Part shown: in pieces, positions 35,095 through 42,950 of the stretch
How positions within the stretch are numbered: the first letter of the stretch is position 1
How the letters are laid out: every line of letters begins with the position of its first letter
Source: Hymenobacter taeanensis
Lineage (GTDB): Bacteria; Bacteroidota; Bacteroidia; Cytophagales; Hymenobacteraceae
Direction: 5' to 3'
Assembly (NCBI RefSeq): GCF_013137895.1
Contig: NZ_CP053538.1
Coordinates: forward strand, 2,945,001-3,009,000
DNA: 64,000 bases
Notes under the pieces: model-generated
What the model was told of the DNA's origin: nothing
Databases searched by the model: none
What the model saw: only the letters and a program-made list of their open reading frames with translations
Translations under genes and position numbers: made by a program

Positions 35095-35186
35095 TCATGC
35101 TGAGCTTGTCGAAGTATCTCTACCGGGGCATTACTGTGCTGAACTAGTAATGCCCCGGTAGAGATACTTCGACAAGCTCAGCATGA
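35095..35186. repeat. palindromic intergenic element, 41-bp perfect arms
   Basis: Arms 35095-35135 and 35146-35186 are exact complements around a 10-nt spacer. The arm opens TCATGCTGAGCTTGTCGAAG. The element at 46415 shares the TCATGCT end and the GAAGCATCTCTACC core. It lies between fabG (stop) and the YiiX-like gene (start), both on the minus strand. Confidence 0.85.
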
Positions 35187-35225
35187 CGTTCTATTTATAC
35201 GCAGCCTAAAACTGGCCTAATTGGC

Positions 35226-35975
35226 CTAGGTCAGCATACCGCCGTCTACCTGCAGCACCTGGCCACTGATGTAGCTGCTGTCGTCGGAGGCGAGGAAGGC
35301 GGTGGCTTTGGCCACGTCTTCGGGCGTGCCGCCGCGGCGCAGCGGAATGGCTTTGCGCCACTCGTCTACCTGCTTGGGGTCGAGGGCACCGGTCATTTCC
35401 GTTTCAATGAAGCCGGGAGCAATGGCGTTGCAGCGGATGTTGCGCGAGCCCAGCTCCAGGGCCACCGACTTTGTGAAGCCAATGATGCCCGCTTTAGAAG
35501 CCGCATAGTTGGCCTGGCCGGCGTTGCCTTTGATGCCTACTACTGAGGTCATGTTGATGATGCTGCCGGCTTTGGCGCGCATCATGGGCTTGGTGGCGGC
35601 CTTGGTCAGGTTGAATACTGATTTCAGGTTCACGTCGATTACCTGGTCCCACTGCTGCTCACTCATACGCATGAGCAAACCGTCTTGGGTGATGCCGGCA
35701 TTATTTACCAGCACGTCCAGCTTCCCGAACTCGGCTACTACGTCATCCACCAGCTTTTCCGCTTCGGCGTAAACGGAGGCGTCGGAGCGGAAGCCTTTGA
35801 CTTTTGAGCCGTGCGCGGCCAACTCCTGTTCGAGCTGCTGGCCTTTTTCCACGCTGGAGAGGTAGGTGAAAGCCACCTGAGCGCCCTGTTGGGCGAAATA
35901 TACCGCAATGGCGCGGCCGATTCCTTTGGAAGCACCCGTAATCAGGGCCACTTTTCCTTCGAGCAGTTTCGTCAT
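35226..35975 (-). CDS. fabG: 3-oxoacyl-ACP reductase FabG
   Basis: A 249-residue SDR closest to FabG. TGASKGIGR (13-21) binds NADPH, NNAGITQDGLLMRM is the FabG-typical active-site segment, and NYAASKAGIIGFTKSVALEL holds the catalytic Tyr and Lys. The close IRCNAIAPGFIETEMT and YISGQVLQVDGGM are typical of the family. It reduces 3-oxoacyl-ACP in fatty-acid elongation in the cytoplasm. The ATG at 35975 is chosen; the longer frame to 36089 would overlap the promoter core at 35981 and the divergent gene. The TAG stop sits in a TGGCCTA motif. fabD, fabF and acpP are not adjacent. Confidence 0.92.
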   Translation of the reverse strand: MTKLLEGKVALITGASKGIGRAIAVYFAQQGAQVAFTYLSSVEKGQQLEQELAAHGSKVKGFRSDASVYAEAEKLVDDVVAEFGKLDVLVNNAGITQDGLLMRMSEQQWDQVIDVNLKSVFNLTKAATKPMMRAKAGSIINMTSVVGIKGNAGQANYAASKAGIIGFTKSVALELGSRNIRCNAIAPGFIETEMTGALDPKQVDEWRKAIPLRRGGTPEDVAKATAFLASDDSSYISGQVLQVDGGMLT

Positions 35976-35980
35976 GGAGG

Positions 35981-35988
35981 CGAAGGTA
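35981..35988 (-). promoter_or_regulatory. near-consensus promoter core of fabG
   Basis: Minus-strand TACCTTCG, one mismatch to TAnnTTTG, only 5 nt before the fabG ATG. The mRNA should be leaderless or nearly so. Confidence 0.45.
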
Positions 35989-36077
35989 GCAACGAAAGGC
36001 AATAGGCCACCTAGGTAGCCAAAGCGGAATTCTAGTGTTGCAGCGGGCATAACGCCCAAACTACCGCTTCTGGCGTG

Positions 36078-36085
36078 TATCTTCG
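36078..36085 (+). promoter_or_regulatory. near-consensus promoter core of the geranylgeranyl-reductase-family gene
   Basis: TATCTTCG, one mismatch to TAnnTTTG, lies 10 nt before the ATG at 36096. It rules out the GTG at 36075. Confidence 0.45.
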
Positions 36086-36095
36086 CCACTCGTCT

Positions 36096-37337
36096 ATGCC
36101 TGACACCGATATTTGTATTCTGGGCGCTGGCCCTGGCGGCGCTACGGCGGCGTTACACTTGGCCAATGCCGGCCACCGCTGCCTGCTCCTCGACCGCGCC
36201 ACCTTCCCCCGCGACAAAGTGTGCGGTGATGCCCTTAGTGGTAAAGTTATCAACGAGCTCCGCCGGATAGGTGAGAGCCTGCCGGAGCGCCTGGCCGCCG
36301 AGCCCATTCAGCTGCCAAGCTGGGGCATTGACTTTTACGCCCCCAACGGCCGTCGCCTGGCTGTGCCGTTCAAGCCCCGGTACAATGCCGCCACCGACCG
36401 CTCCGCCGGCCACATCAGCAAGCGCATTCACTTCGATAATTTCCTGATTGAAGAAGTGCGGCAGCGCCCCGAAATTGACTTCCGCGAGAATGTAGATGTA
36501 GCCCGCCACGAGCAGCTGCCCGATGGCCGCTGGCGCTTGCTAGGCCCGGCAGGGGAGGAACTGGCTACTGCTAAGTTGCTGCTGGTAGCCAACGGGGCAC
36601 AGTCGAGCTTTGCGCGCCAGATTGGGGGCCACGAGCTGGAGCCGGCCCACCATTGCGCCGGCCTGCGGGCCTATTACCGCGGCGTCACTGGCCTACACCC
36701 CGATAACTTCATTGAACTGCACTTCATTAAGGACTTCCTGCCCGGCTACCTCTGGGTGTTTCCATTGCCCAACGGCGAAGCCAATGTGGGCGTGGGCATG
36801 CTGACGGAAGCCGTTTCCAAGAAAAAGGTGAAGCTGCGCGAGCGGCTGGAGGAAATGCTGCACACCCACCCAGCCCTGAAAGAGCGTTTTGCCACAGCTG
36901 AGCGTTTGGGGCCAGTACGAGGTTTTGGGCTGCCGCTAGGTTCCAGGCGTAGGCCACTATCCGGCGCTGGCTACCTGCTGCTCGGCGATGCTGGCTCCCT
37001 CATCGACCCATTCTCCGGCGAAGGCATCAGCCACGCCATGGTATCGGGGCGCCACGCCGCCGACTGGGCCGGACGCGCCCTGGCGGCCCAAAATTTCACG
37101 CCAGAGTTCCTGAAGGGTTACGATGGCGCCGTGTATAACCGCTTGTGGCAGGAGCTGCGCCTGAGCCGCGGCATGCAGCGCCTGCTCAACTACCCGTGGC
37201 TGTTCAACTTTGTGGCTAACCGCGCCGCCAACAACCCCACGCTGGCCGAAACCATCAGCAACATGTTCCTGGACCTGGACCTGCGCGAACGGCTGCGCCA
37301 GCCCAGCTTCTATGTGAAGCTGCTGCTGGGCAAGTAG
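36096..37337 (+). CDS. geranylgeranyl reductase family FAD-dependent oxidoreductase
   Basis: The 413-residue flavoprotein opens with the FAD motif DICILGAGPGGATAALHLANAGHRCLLLDR, followed by FPRDKVCGDALSGKV, and has GYLLLGDAGSLIDPFSGEGISHAM, the GD fingerprint of the group. Family members reduce isoprenoid chains (geranylgeranyl groups of menaquinone or lipids) or carry out related FAD reactions; the exact substrate is unknown. No signal peptide; probably membrane-associated in the cytoplasm. The 3' end (GK then TAG) is inside a long inverted repeat shared with the next, convergent gene (see findings). It is divergent from fabG. Confidence 0.87.
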   Translation: MPDTDICILGAGPGGATAALHLANAGHRCLLLDRATFPRDKVCGDALSGKVINELRRIGESLPERLAAEPIQLPSWGIDFYAPNGRRLAVPFKPRYNAATDRSAGHISKRIHFDNFLIEEVRQRPEIDFRENVDVARHEQLPDGRWRLLGPAGEELATAKLLLVANGAQSSFARQIGGHELEPAHHCAGLRAYYRGVTGLHPDNFIELHFIKDFLPGYLWVFPLPNGEANVGVGMLTEAVSKKKVKLRERLEEMLHTHPALKERFATAERLGPVRGFGLPLGSRRRPLSGAGYLLLGDAGSLIDPFSGEGISHAMVSGRHAADWAGRALAAQNFTPEFLKGYDGAVYNRLWQELRLSRGMQRLLNYPWLFNFVANRAANNPTLAETISNMFLDLDLRERLRQPSFYVKLLLGK

Positions 37338-37369
37338 GTGAAGTGGTGAAGTGGTGAAGTGGTGAAGTT
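37338..37369. repeat. four tandem 8-bp repeats (GTGAAGTG)
   Basis: Four head-to-tail copies of GTGAAGTG, the last with one change, begin at the stop codon of the geranylgeranyl-reductase-family gene. They lie inside the larger inverted repeat and have no counterpart in its other arm. Confidence 0.7.
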
Positions 37370-37452
37370 GCGGAAGGCCGGTCTAGGCCTGTGGTCATTG
37401 CGAGCGGAGCGAAGCAATCCTTCCTTGTCGTAAGCACAACTTCTGAGGACAT

Positions 37453-37492
37453 AAAAAAGCCCCTACTTCCATTGTGGAGTAAGGGCTTTTTT
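37453..37492. terminator. bidirectional terminator in the centre of the inverted repeat
   Basis: AAAAAAGCCC pairs with GGGCTTTTTT across a shorter imperfect inner stem. It serves both convergent genes. Confidence 0.75.
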
Positions 37493-37590
37493 GTGTTTCG
37501 ACGGTTCGGGCCATGAGGAAGGAAAGATTGCTTCGCTCCACTCGCAATGACAATAAGCCTAGACCGGCCTTCCGCACTTCACAAATTCAC

Positions 37591-38322
37591 CTACTTGCCC
37601 GCGTAGCGGCGTAGGCTCTTGGCGGCTTCGGGGTTGAGCTGGGTGGCTTTTTCTAGGTCGGCTTTGGCCTCATTGGGTTTGTTAATGGAGGAGTAGCTGA
37701 TACCGCGGTACTCGTAGGCGTCAGCGTAGCTAGAGTCGAGGGCCAAGGCTTTAGTGAAGTCGGGGATGGCGCTCTTGAAGTTGAACATCTGCATTTTAGC
37801 AGCGCCCCGGCCAAAGTACGCTTCCTTGTCTTCGGGGTTGTACTTGATGGCCTTGGTAAAGTCGGAGATGGAAGGGGAGTACTGCTTTAGCTTCAGGCGG
37901 TTGAGGCCCCGGTTGTAGTAAGCCTCGGCATTAGTCGGCTTCAGGCGCAGCGCGGCGTTGTAGTCAGCAATGGCATCAGCGTAATCCTTGAGGTGGCTCT
38001 TGGCTTTGGCCCGGGTCAGGAGGGCGTCAAAGTTGCGCGGGGTGCTCTTCAGCGTAACATCCGCTGCCCTGATTTCGGCTTTATAATCGGCGGCGGTTTT
38101 ACGGGCGGCGGCTTCTACTGCGGTAGGGGCGGTGGGCGCTGCCGAAGCGGTTACAAGAGTGGAGGCAGTGCTGGCCGTATCGGCAGCACGGGCAATAACC
38201 GTTTCGCGGCCAATGTTACGGGCGGCCGATGTAGTGGGCCTTTCTGCTTCAGTGGTGCGGGCGCACTCCGTGGTGAGCAGTAGGGTAGCCAGAGACAAAA
38301 AAGAAAGTACCGGTAATTTCAT
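37591..38322 (-). CDS. TPR-repeat protein with exported N-terminus
   Basis: The 243-residue protein starts with a signal segment (MKLPVLSFLSLATLLLTTEC) ending in a possible lipobox Cys, followed by a Thr/Ala-rich linker. About four tetratricopeptide repeats follow, for example YADAIADYNAALRLKPTNAEAYYNRG and SISDFTKAIKYNPEDKEAYFGRG. TPR proteins hold other proteins; the partner is unknown. The ATG at 38322 is preferred because the longer frame (to 38556) has no signal-like start and overlaps the lpdA promoter. The stop lies in a TAGGTGAA block identical to that of the convergent gene. Confidence 0.85.
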   Translation of the reverse strand: MKLPVLSFLSLATLLLTTECARTTEAERPTTSAARNIGRETVIARAADTASTASTLVTASAAPTAPTAVEAAARKTAADYKAEIRAADVTLKSTPRNFDALLTRAKAKSHLKDYADAIADYNAALRLKPTNAEAYYNRGLNRLKLKQYSPSISDFTKAIKYNPEDKEAYFGRGAAKMQMFNFKSAIPDFTKALALDSSYADAYEYRGISYSSINKPNEAKADLEKATQLNPEAAKSLRRYAGK

Positions 38323-38480
38323 GGGTAATGGCAGAGTGAGAAGAAGCGGAAAATAGATTTTCCAGCGCATACGGCCCTTGTACGCGGAGACTAAGGCAAA
38401 GGCTGAACCGTAGGCCATAATTTTGTGACCCTGGGCTAGCAGTGAAGCCCTTGGGTAGGTGCGGAGTTGCGCGGCGTGCC

Positions 38481-38488
38481 TATCTTTG
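38481..38488 (+). promoter_or_regulatory. TAnnTTTG promoter core of lpdA
   Basis: TATCTTTG is an exact match 66 nt before the ATG at 38555, giving a leader of about 63 nt. Confidence 0.55.
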
Positions 38489-38554
38489 TCCGGCCGCGTC
38501 CGGACTCTTATAAACGGCGGGGTGTTTTCCTTCCAAACCTTCAACCTGTACAAC

Positions 38555-39949
38555 ATGGCATTGCAATACGACCTGGTCGTTGTCGGCAGCGGCCCCGGCG
38601 GCTACGTAGCCGCTATCCGGGCTTCGCAGCTTGGTCTGAAAGTAGGCGTGGTAGAGCGCGAGTCGCTCGGTGGTATCTGCCTCAACTGGGGCTGTATCCC
38701 AACCAAAGCCCTGCTCAAGAGCGCCCAGGTATTCGAATACCTCAACCACGCCGGCGACTACGGTCTGAAGGCTGATGGAGTGGGCTACGACTTTAATGCC
38801 GTAATCCAGCGCAGCCGCGGCGTGGCCGATGGCATGAGCAAAGGCATCAACTTCCTGTTCAAGAAGAACAAAATTGACGTGGTATCCGGCACCGGCAAGC
38901 TGACGGCTCCCGGCAAGGTAGAAGTGACGAAGCAGGACGGCTCGAAAGAAACCGTAGAGGCGAAGTCCATCATCCTGGCCACCGGTGCCCGCTCGCGTGA
39001 GCTGCCCGCTCTGCCCATTGATGGTAAAAAAATCATTGGCTACCGCCAGGCCATGGTGCTGCCCCAGCTGCCCAAGCGTTTGGTGGTAGTTGGCTCCGGC
39101 GCTATTGGTGTGGAGTTTGCCTACTTCTACCGCACCATGGGCTCTGAGGTGACGGTGGTAGAGTACCTGCCCCGCATCGTGCCCGTGGAGGACGAAGAGG
39201 TATCGCGCCAGATGGAGAAATCCTTCAAGAAAATTGGCGTGAACGTGATGACCAGTGCCGAGGTAACCAAAGTGGACACCAGCGGCGAAGGCTGCAACGT
39301 GACCATCAAAACCGCTAAAGGCGAGCAGCAGATTGCCTGCGACGTAGTGCTGTCGGCGGCGGGCGTGGTTACCAACCTCGAGAACATCGGCCTCGAAGAG
39401 CTGGGTATTAAGGTGGAGAAAGGCCGCATCATCGTCGACGACTTCTACCAGACCAACGTACCCGGCATCTTCGCCATTGGCGACATCGTGCCCGGCCCCG
39501 CACTGGCGCACGTAGCTTCTGCCGAGGGTATCATCTGCGTAGAGAAAATTGCCGGCCACCACCCCGAGCCACTTAACTATCAGAACATTCCTGGCTGCAC
39601 CTACGCCTCGCCAGAAATTGCCTCGGTAGGCCTCACCGAAGAAGAAGCCAAAAAACAGGGCTACGACATTCTGGTGGGCAAATTCCCCTTCTCGGCCTCA
39701 GGCAAAGCCTCCGCTGGTGGCGTGAAAGACGGCTTCGTGAAGGTAATCTTCGACAAGAAGTACGGCGAGTGGTTGGGCGCCCACATGATTGGCTCCAACG
39801 TGACGGAAATGATTGCCGAGGTAGTGGTAGCGCGCAAGCTCGAAACCACCGGCCACGAAATCATTAAGTCGGTGCACCCGCACCCCACTATGTCGGAAGC
39901 TATCATGGAAGCTGCCGCTGCTGCTTACGGCGAGGTAATTCACCTGTAA
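38555..39949 (+). CDS. lpdA: dihydrolipoyl dehydrogenase
   Basis: The 464-residue pyridine-nucleotide disulfide oxidoreductase opens with the FAD motif VVVGSGPGGYVAAI (8-21) and has the redox pair Cys42 and Cys47 in GGICLNWGCIPTK. The NAD motif is VVVGSGAIGVEFA, and the C-terminus has the catalytic His in HPHPTMSEAIMEAA. This is the E3 subunit of pyruvate, 2-oxoglutarate and branched-chain dehydrogenase complexes, and of glycine cleavage. It is not next to E1 or E2 genes. The ATG at 38555 is chosen over the frame from 38459, which starts upstream of the promoter. A strong terminator follows. Confidence 0.97.
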   Translation: MALQYDLVVVGSGPGGYVAAIRASQLGLKVGVVERESLGGICLNWGCIPTKALLKSAQVFEYLNHAGDYGLKADGVGYDFNAVIQRSRGVADGMSKGINFLFKKNKIDVVSGTGKLTAPGKVEVTKQDGSKETVEAKSIILATGARSRELPALPIDGKKIIGYRQAMVLPQLPKRLVVVGSGAIGVEFAYFYRTMGSEVTVVEYLPRIVPVEDEEVSRQMEKSFKKIGVNVMTSAEVTKVDTSGEGCNVTIKTAKGEQQIACDVVLSAAGVVTNLENIGLEELGIKVEKGRIIVDDFYQTNVPGIFAIGDIVPGPALAHVASAEGIICVEKIAGHHPEPLNYQNIPGCTYASPEIASVGLTEEEAKKQGYDILVGKFPFSASGKASAGGVKDGFVKVIFDKKYGEWLGAHMIGSNVTEMIAEVVVARKLETTGHEIIKSVHPHPTMSEAIMEAAAAAYGEVIHL

Positions 39950-39966
39950 GCCACATTAAGCAAAAG

Positions 39967-40002
39967 AAAAGCCCCGTTCAGTTAGCTGAACGGGGCTTTT
40001 TT
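39967..40002 (+). terminator. terminator of lpdA
   Basis: A 15-bp perfect stem (AAAAGCCCCGTTCAG at 39967-39981, complement 39986-40000) with a TTAG loop, running into TT. Confidence 0.9.
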
Positions 40003-40064
40003 GCGTTATTAGGTCACACGTTATGTCTCGGCCTTACCATCACTTTGCCGGTCTCTGCCCTATC

Positions 40065-40072
40065 TAATCTTG
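40065..40072 (+). promoter_or_regulatory. near-consensus promoter core of the small membrane protein gene
   Basis: TAATCTTG, one mismatch to TAnnTTTG, lies 7 nt before the ATG at 40080. Confidence 0.35.
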
Positions 40073-40079
40073 CTTCCTA

Positions 40080-40274
40080 ATGGCTTCTATTTCTTACCGT
40101 ACACTGTTTCTGGTGTTGTTGGCCGGTATGGCCATTGTATTGTTAGCGGGTTTCCTTAAATCCAATAACATGGCGGGCGCCGACATAGTAGTCATTCTAG
40201 GCCTAGGCATACAGGCAGTAGCAGGTATTATGATGGTCTGGAAGTTCGCTAGTCGTCTGGATAAGTCAGAGTAG
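40080..40274 (+). CDS. small two-helix membrane protein
   Basis: A 64-residue protein with two predicted transmembrane helices (TLFLVLLAGMAIVLLAGFL and IVVILGLGIQAVAGIMMVW), a short loop with Asn/Ala/Asp, and a charged C-terminus ending in KSE. No family is recognised. It is likely an inner-membrane protein, possibly regulating a nearby transporter, although none is next to it. The start is preceded by a near-consensus promoter core. Confidence 0.65.
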   Translation: MASISYRTLFLVLLAGMAIVLLAGFLKSNNMAGADIVVILGLGIQAVAGIMMVWKFASRLDKSE

Positions 40275-40449
40275 GTTTGGAATAGGAATAGCCCAGTTCA
40301 CAGCGACTTGCCCATGCAATGGACTTGAGGCCTGTTTGGGGCATTTCGTTAACCACCCACGAACGAAGTAGAGAATTGAGCTGGAGTGGGATGCTTTTCG
40401 GTGCCTGAGTGTTCACGGAGCCATTCTCACCTATGTCCTATCTTATTCT

Positions 40450-41937
40450 ATGGCTACTCCTTATTCTGCTACTGCAGAGCCGCTGCTCGACGTGCTAATC
40501 GTTGGGGCCGGGTTATCCGGTATTGGAGCTGCGTATGCTTTACAGGAGCGCTGCCCCGGTAAGCGCTACGCCATTCTGGAGGCACGCGAAGCAGTAGGCG
40601 GCACCTGGGACTTGTTCCGGTACCCCGGCATCCGCTCCGATTCTGATATGTACACCTTGGGCTACGGCTTTAAGCCCTGGAAGAACCCTAAAGCCATTGC
40701 CGACGGCCCATCTATCCGGAGCTACATTGAGGAAACTGCCCGGGAAAGCGGCATTCTGCAGCACATTCGGTTTGGCCATGAGGTGATAGGAGCGGCCTGG
40801 TCTAGCACGGAGGCCTGTTGGACGGTAGAAGTAAAGCACCACTCCACGGGCGAGGCTCGGACCCTACGGGCGCGGTTCCTATATGTGTGCAGCGGCTATT
40901 ATAGTTATGAGGAGGCCCACCGCCCCACGTTTCCGGGCGAGGCAGAATTTCAGGGGGCGGTGGTGCTACCTCAGTTCTGGCCCCAAGAGCTAGATTACTC
41001 CGGTAAGCACGTGGTAGTGGTAGGCAGCGGGGCCACGGCCGTAACGCTGGTGCCAGCCATGGCTAAATCGGCGGCACACGTGACCATGCTGCAACGCTCC
41101 CCATCGTACATTGTAACCCGGCCTTCAGAAGATGCCATTGCTGCCAAGCTGCGGCAGTATTTGCCCGCCCAACTGGCCTATCGGGCTACCCGCTGGAAAA
41201 ACGTACTGCAAAGCATTGTGCTGTACCGGATAGCGCGCAGCAAGCCAAAGCTGGCCAAAAAGCGCATTGTGCAGCTGGCTAAGCAGGAACTAGGGCCCGA
41301 TTACGATGTGGGCACCCACTTCACTCCAAGCTACAAGCCCTGGGACCAGCGCGTGTGCGTGGTGCCGGATGGTGATTTGTTTCAGGCGGTGCGGGAAGGC
41401 CACGCCACCGTTGTGACCGATGAAATTGAGCGCTTCACTGCAAGTGGCCTACGGTTGAAGTCGGGGCAGGAGCTGCCGGCCGATGTAGTGGTACTGGCCA
41501 CGGGCTTAAAGATCAAACTATTAGGCGGCATGCAGCTGCACGTAGATGGTCAGCTGGTGGAGCCCAACCAAAGCTTAACCTATAAGGGCATGATGCTCAG
41601 CGACGTGCCCAACTTTGCCATGGCCTTCGGGTACACCAATGCCTCCTGGACGCTGAAGGCCGACCTCACCGCGGGGTACGTCTGCCGGTTGCTGCGCTAC
41701 ATGGACCGCCACCACCTCGATATTGCTGTGCCGCGCAAAGAGCAAAATGTGGAGCCGGAGCCGTTTCTCAACTTTACTTCCGGTTACGTGCAGCGCGCCC
41801 AGGCGGTATTGCCCAAACAAGGCTCCCGGCGGCCCTGGAAAGTATACCAGAACTACCTGCAAGACCTCCTGACCATCCGTTTTAGCCGCCTGGCCGATGG
41901 GGTTATGCACTTCGGACCTAAAGGAGTAATGCCATGA
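40450..41937 (+). CDS. flavin-containing monooxygenase, Baeyer-Villiger-like
   Basis: A 495-residue flavoprotein with two Rossmann motifs (VLIVGAGLSGIGAAYAL for FAD, VVVVGSGATAVTLVPAM for NADPH) and LEAREAVGGTWDLFRYPGIRSDSD, typical of Baeyer-Villiger monooxygenases. The BVMO fingerprint FxGxxxHxxxWP is present only as FQGAVVLPQFWP: the conserved His is replaced by Leu. C-terminal FGYTNASWTLKADL is as in close relatives. These enzymes insert oxygen into ketones or oxidise heteroatoms with NADPH. The gene ends in ATGA, shared with the start of an SDR, so the two form a coupled pair that may act in sequence on one substrate. Confidence 0.87.
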   Translation: MATPYSATAEPLLDVLIVGAGLSGIGAAYALQERCPGKRYAILEAREAVGGTWDLFRYPGIRSDSDMYTLGYGFKPWKNPKAIADGPSIRSYIEETARESGILQHIRFGHEVIGAAWSSTEACWTVEVKHHSTGEARTLRARFLYVCSGYYSYEEAHRPTFPGEAEFQGAVVLPQFWPQELDYSGKHVVVVGSGATAVTLVPAMAKSAAHVTMLQRSPSYIVTRPSEDAIAAKLRQYLPAQLAYRATRWKNVLQSIVLYRIARSKPKLAKKRIVQLAKQELGPDYDVGTHFTPSYKPWDQRVCVVPDGDLFQAVREGHATVVTDEIERFTASGLRLKSGQELPADVVVLATGLKIKLLGGMQLHVDGQLVEPNQSLTYKGMMLSDVPNFAMAFGYTNASWTLKADLTAGYVCRLLRYMDRHHLDIAVPRKEQNVEPEPFLNFTSGYVQRAQAVLPKQGSRRPWKVYQNYLQDLLTIRFSRLADGVMHFGPKGVMP

Positions 41938-42743
41938 AGCTCGAGGACAGAATGGCTCTTATTACCGGGACCGGCGGAGGTATTGGTAGAGGCATAGCGC
42001 TGGCGCTGGCACATCGGGGTTGTCACCTGGCTTTGGTCGATATCAACGAGGACGCCCTGGCGCAAACCGCCGCTCAGTGCCGGAACTTAGGTATACGAGT
42101 CACCACACATCTGCTCGACGTAGCCGACCGGGAGGCCATCCGCCAGCTGCCCGCTCAGGTGCACGCGGCGCACGGTTATTTAGATGTTCTTATCAACAAC
42201 GCCGGCGTGGCGTTGGGCGGCACGTTTGAGCAGGTAAGCGAGGCCGATTTCGACTGGCTCATGGAAATCAACTTCCACGCCGTGGTGCGCCTCACGCGGG
42301 CCTGTTTGCCCCTGCTGCACCAAAGCGACGACGCTCGAATAGTAAATATGTCCAGCCTCTACGGCCTGATCTCGCCGCCCGGCCAAACGGCATATTCGGC
42401 CAGCAAATTTGCCGTACGAGGCTTCTCCAACGCCCTGCGGCACGAGCTGGAAGGCACCCGTATTGGCGTAAGCGTGGTGCACCCAGGCGGCGTGGCTACT
42501 TCCATTGCCAAGAGTGCGCGGGCGCCAGGTGGCGTAACAGAGAAAGAGATAGAAGAGGAGCGCACCCGCCACGAAAAGCTACTTCGCATGCCACCCGAAA
42601 AAGCGGGCGAAATCATCGTGAGAGGCCTGGAGCAGCGCCGCCCCCGTATTCTAGTCGGGGCAGATGCCAAAGCCGTTTCCGTATTGGAGCGACTATTTCC
42701 GGTGCGTTATTGGAGCATCCTGCAGCGGGCTATCCGTCGCTAA
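41934..42743 (+). CDS. SDR family oxidoreductase, translationally coupled to the monooxygenase
   Basis: A 269-residue short-chain dehydrogenase. It has TGTGGGIGRGIA, NNAGVALGG, NMSSLYGLIS and the catalytic YSASKFAVRGFS. The C-terminus (PEKAGEIIVRGLEQRRPRILVGADAKAVSVLERLFP) is that of the subgroup often found beside flavin monooxygenases in actinobacteria and Bacteroidota. Substrate likely a lipophilic alcohol or ketone. Its ATG overlaps the TGA of the upstream monooxygenase (ATGA), so translation is coupled. It probably oxidises an alcohol to the ketone that the monooxygenase acts on, or the reverse, by inference from this pairing. Confidence 0.88.
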   Translation: MKLEDRMALITGTGGGIGRGIALALAHRGCHLALVDINEDALAQTAAQCRNLGIRVTTHLLDVADREAIRQLPAQVHAAHGYLDVLINNAGVALGGTFEQVSEADFDWLMEINFHAVVRLTRACLPLLHQSDDARIVNMSSLYGLISPPGQTAYSASKFAVRGFSNALRHELEGTRIGVSVVHPGGVATSIAKSARAPGGVTEKEIEEERTRHEKLLRMPPEKAGEIIVRGLEQRRPRILVGADAKAVSVLERLFPVRYWSILQRAIRR

Positions 42744-42891
42744 GAGGCTGACGTAAGCTTTAAGTAGAGACGCATTGATGGGAGTCTCGTCTTACGGATG
42801 TGGTTTACCCTGTTGTTCTAGGCCAGTTGTTCTGACGCCGGTTGTCCAAGTATGCTTCTTTACATCGTTCGATGGTCACTCATCCACAAAA

Positions 42892-42926
42892 AAGAGGCCT
42901 AGCCGTTACTAACGGCTAGGCCTCTT
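42892..42926 (-). terminator. bidirectional terminator between the SDR and S9 peptidase genes
   Basis: Arms 42892-42908 and 42910-42926 are exact complements around one base, with A and T tracts at the base. The stem contains GGCCTAG, the core of the overrepresented motif. Confidence 0.75.
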
Positions 42927-42950
42927 GGGCTTATTTATGCAACTCTAGGC

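Larger units (their letters stand above)
37328..37600. repeat. large inverted repeat spanning the ends of two convergent genes
   Basis: The outer 15 nt, GGGCAAGTAGGTGAA, occur at 37328-37342 and inverted at 37586-37600, each containing a TAG stop codon. Further in, 37371-37427 and 37515-37574 form a longer imperfect palindrome (CGGAAGGCCGGTCTAGGC, then GTCATTGCGAGCGGAGCG and its complement). A terminator hairpin sits in the centre at 37453-37492. Confidence 0.75.

Noticed and set aside
37338..37369. Tandem GTGAAGTG units considered as a CRISPR array
   Set aside because: The units are 8 bp and contiguous without spacers, with no cas genes nearby.
38480..39562. 360-codon open frame antisense to lpdA, and similar long antisense frames at 10001-10831, 12564-13304, 43215-43940 and 5777-6568
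   Set aside because: All are antisense or out-of-frame shadows of well-supported genes. High GC at third positions keeps stops rare in these frames; none has a motif or a promoter.
42760..42795. Weak GAGAC...GTCTC dyad after the SDR
   Set aside because: Only 5 bp of pairing; no stronger than chance and the real terminator is at 42892.
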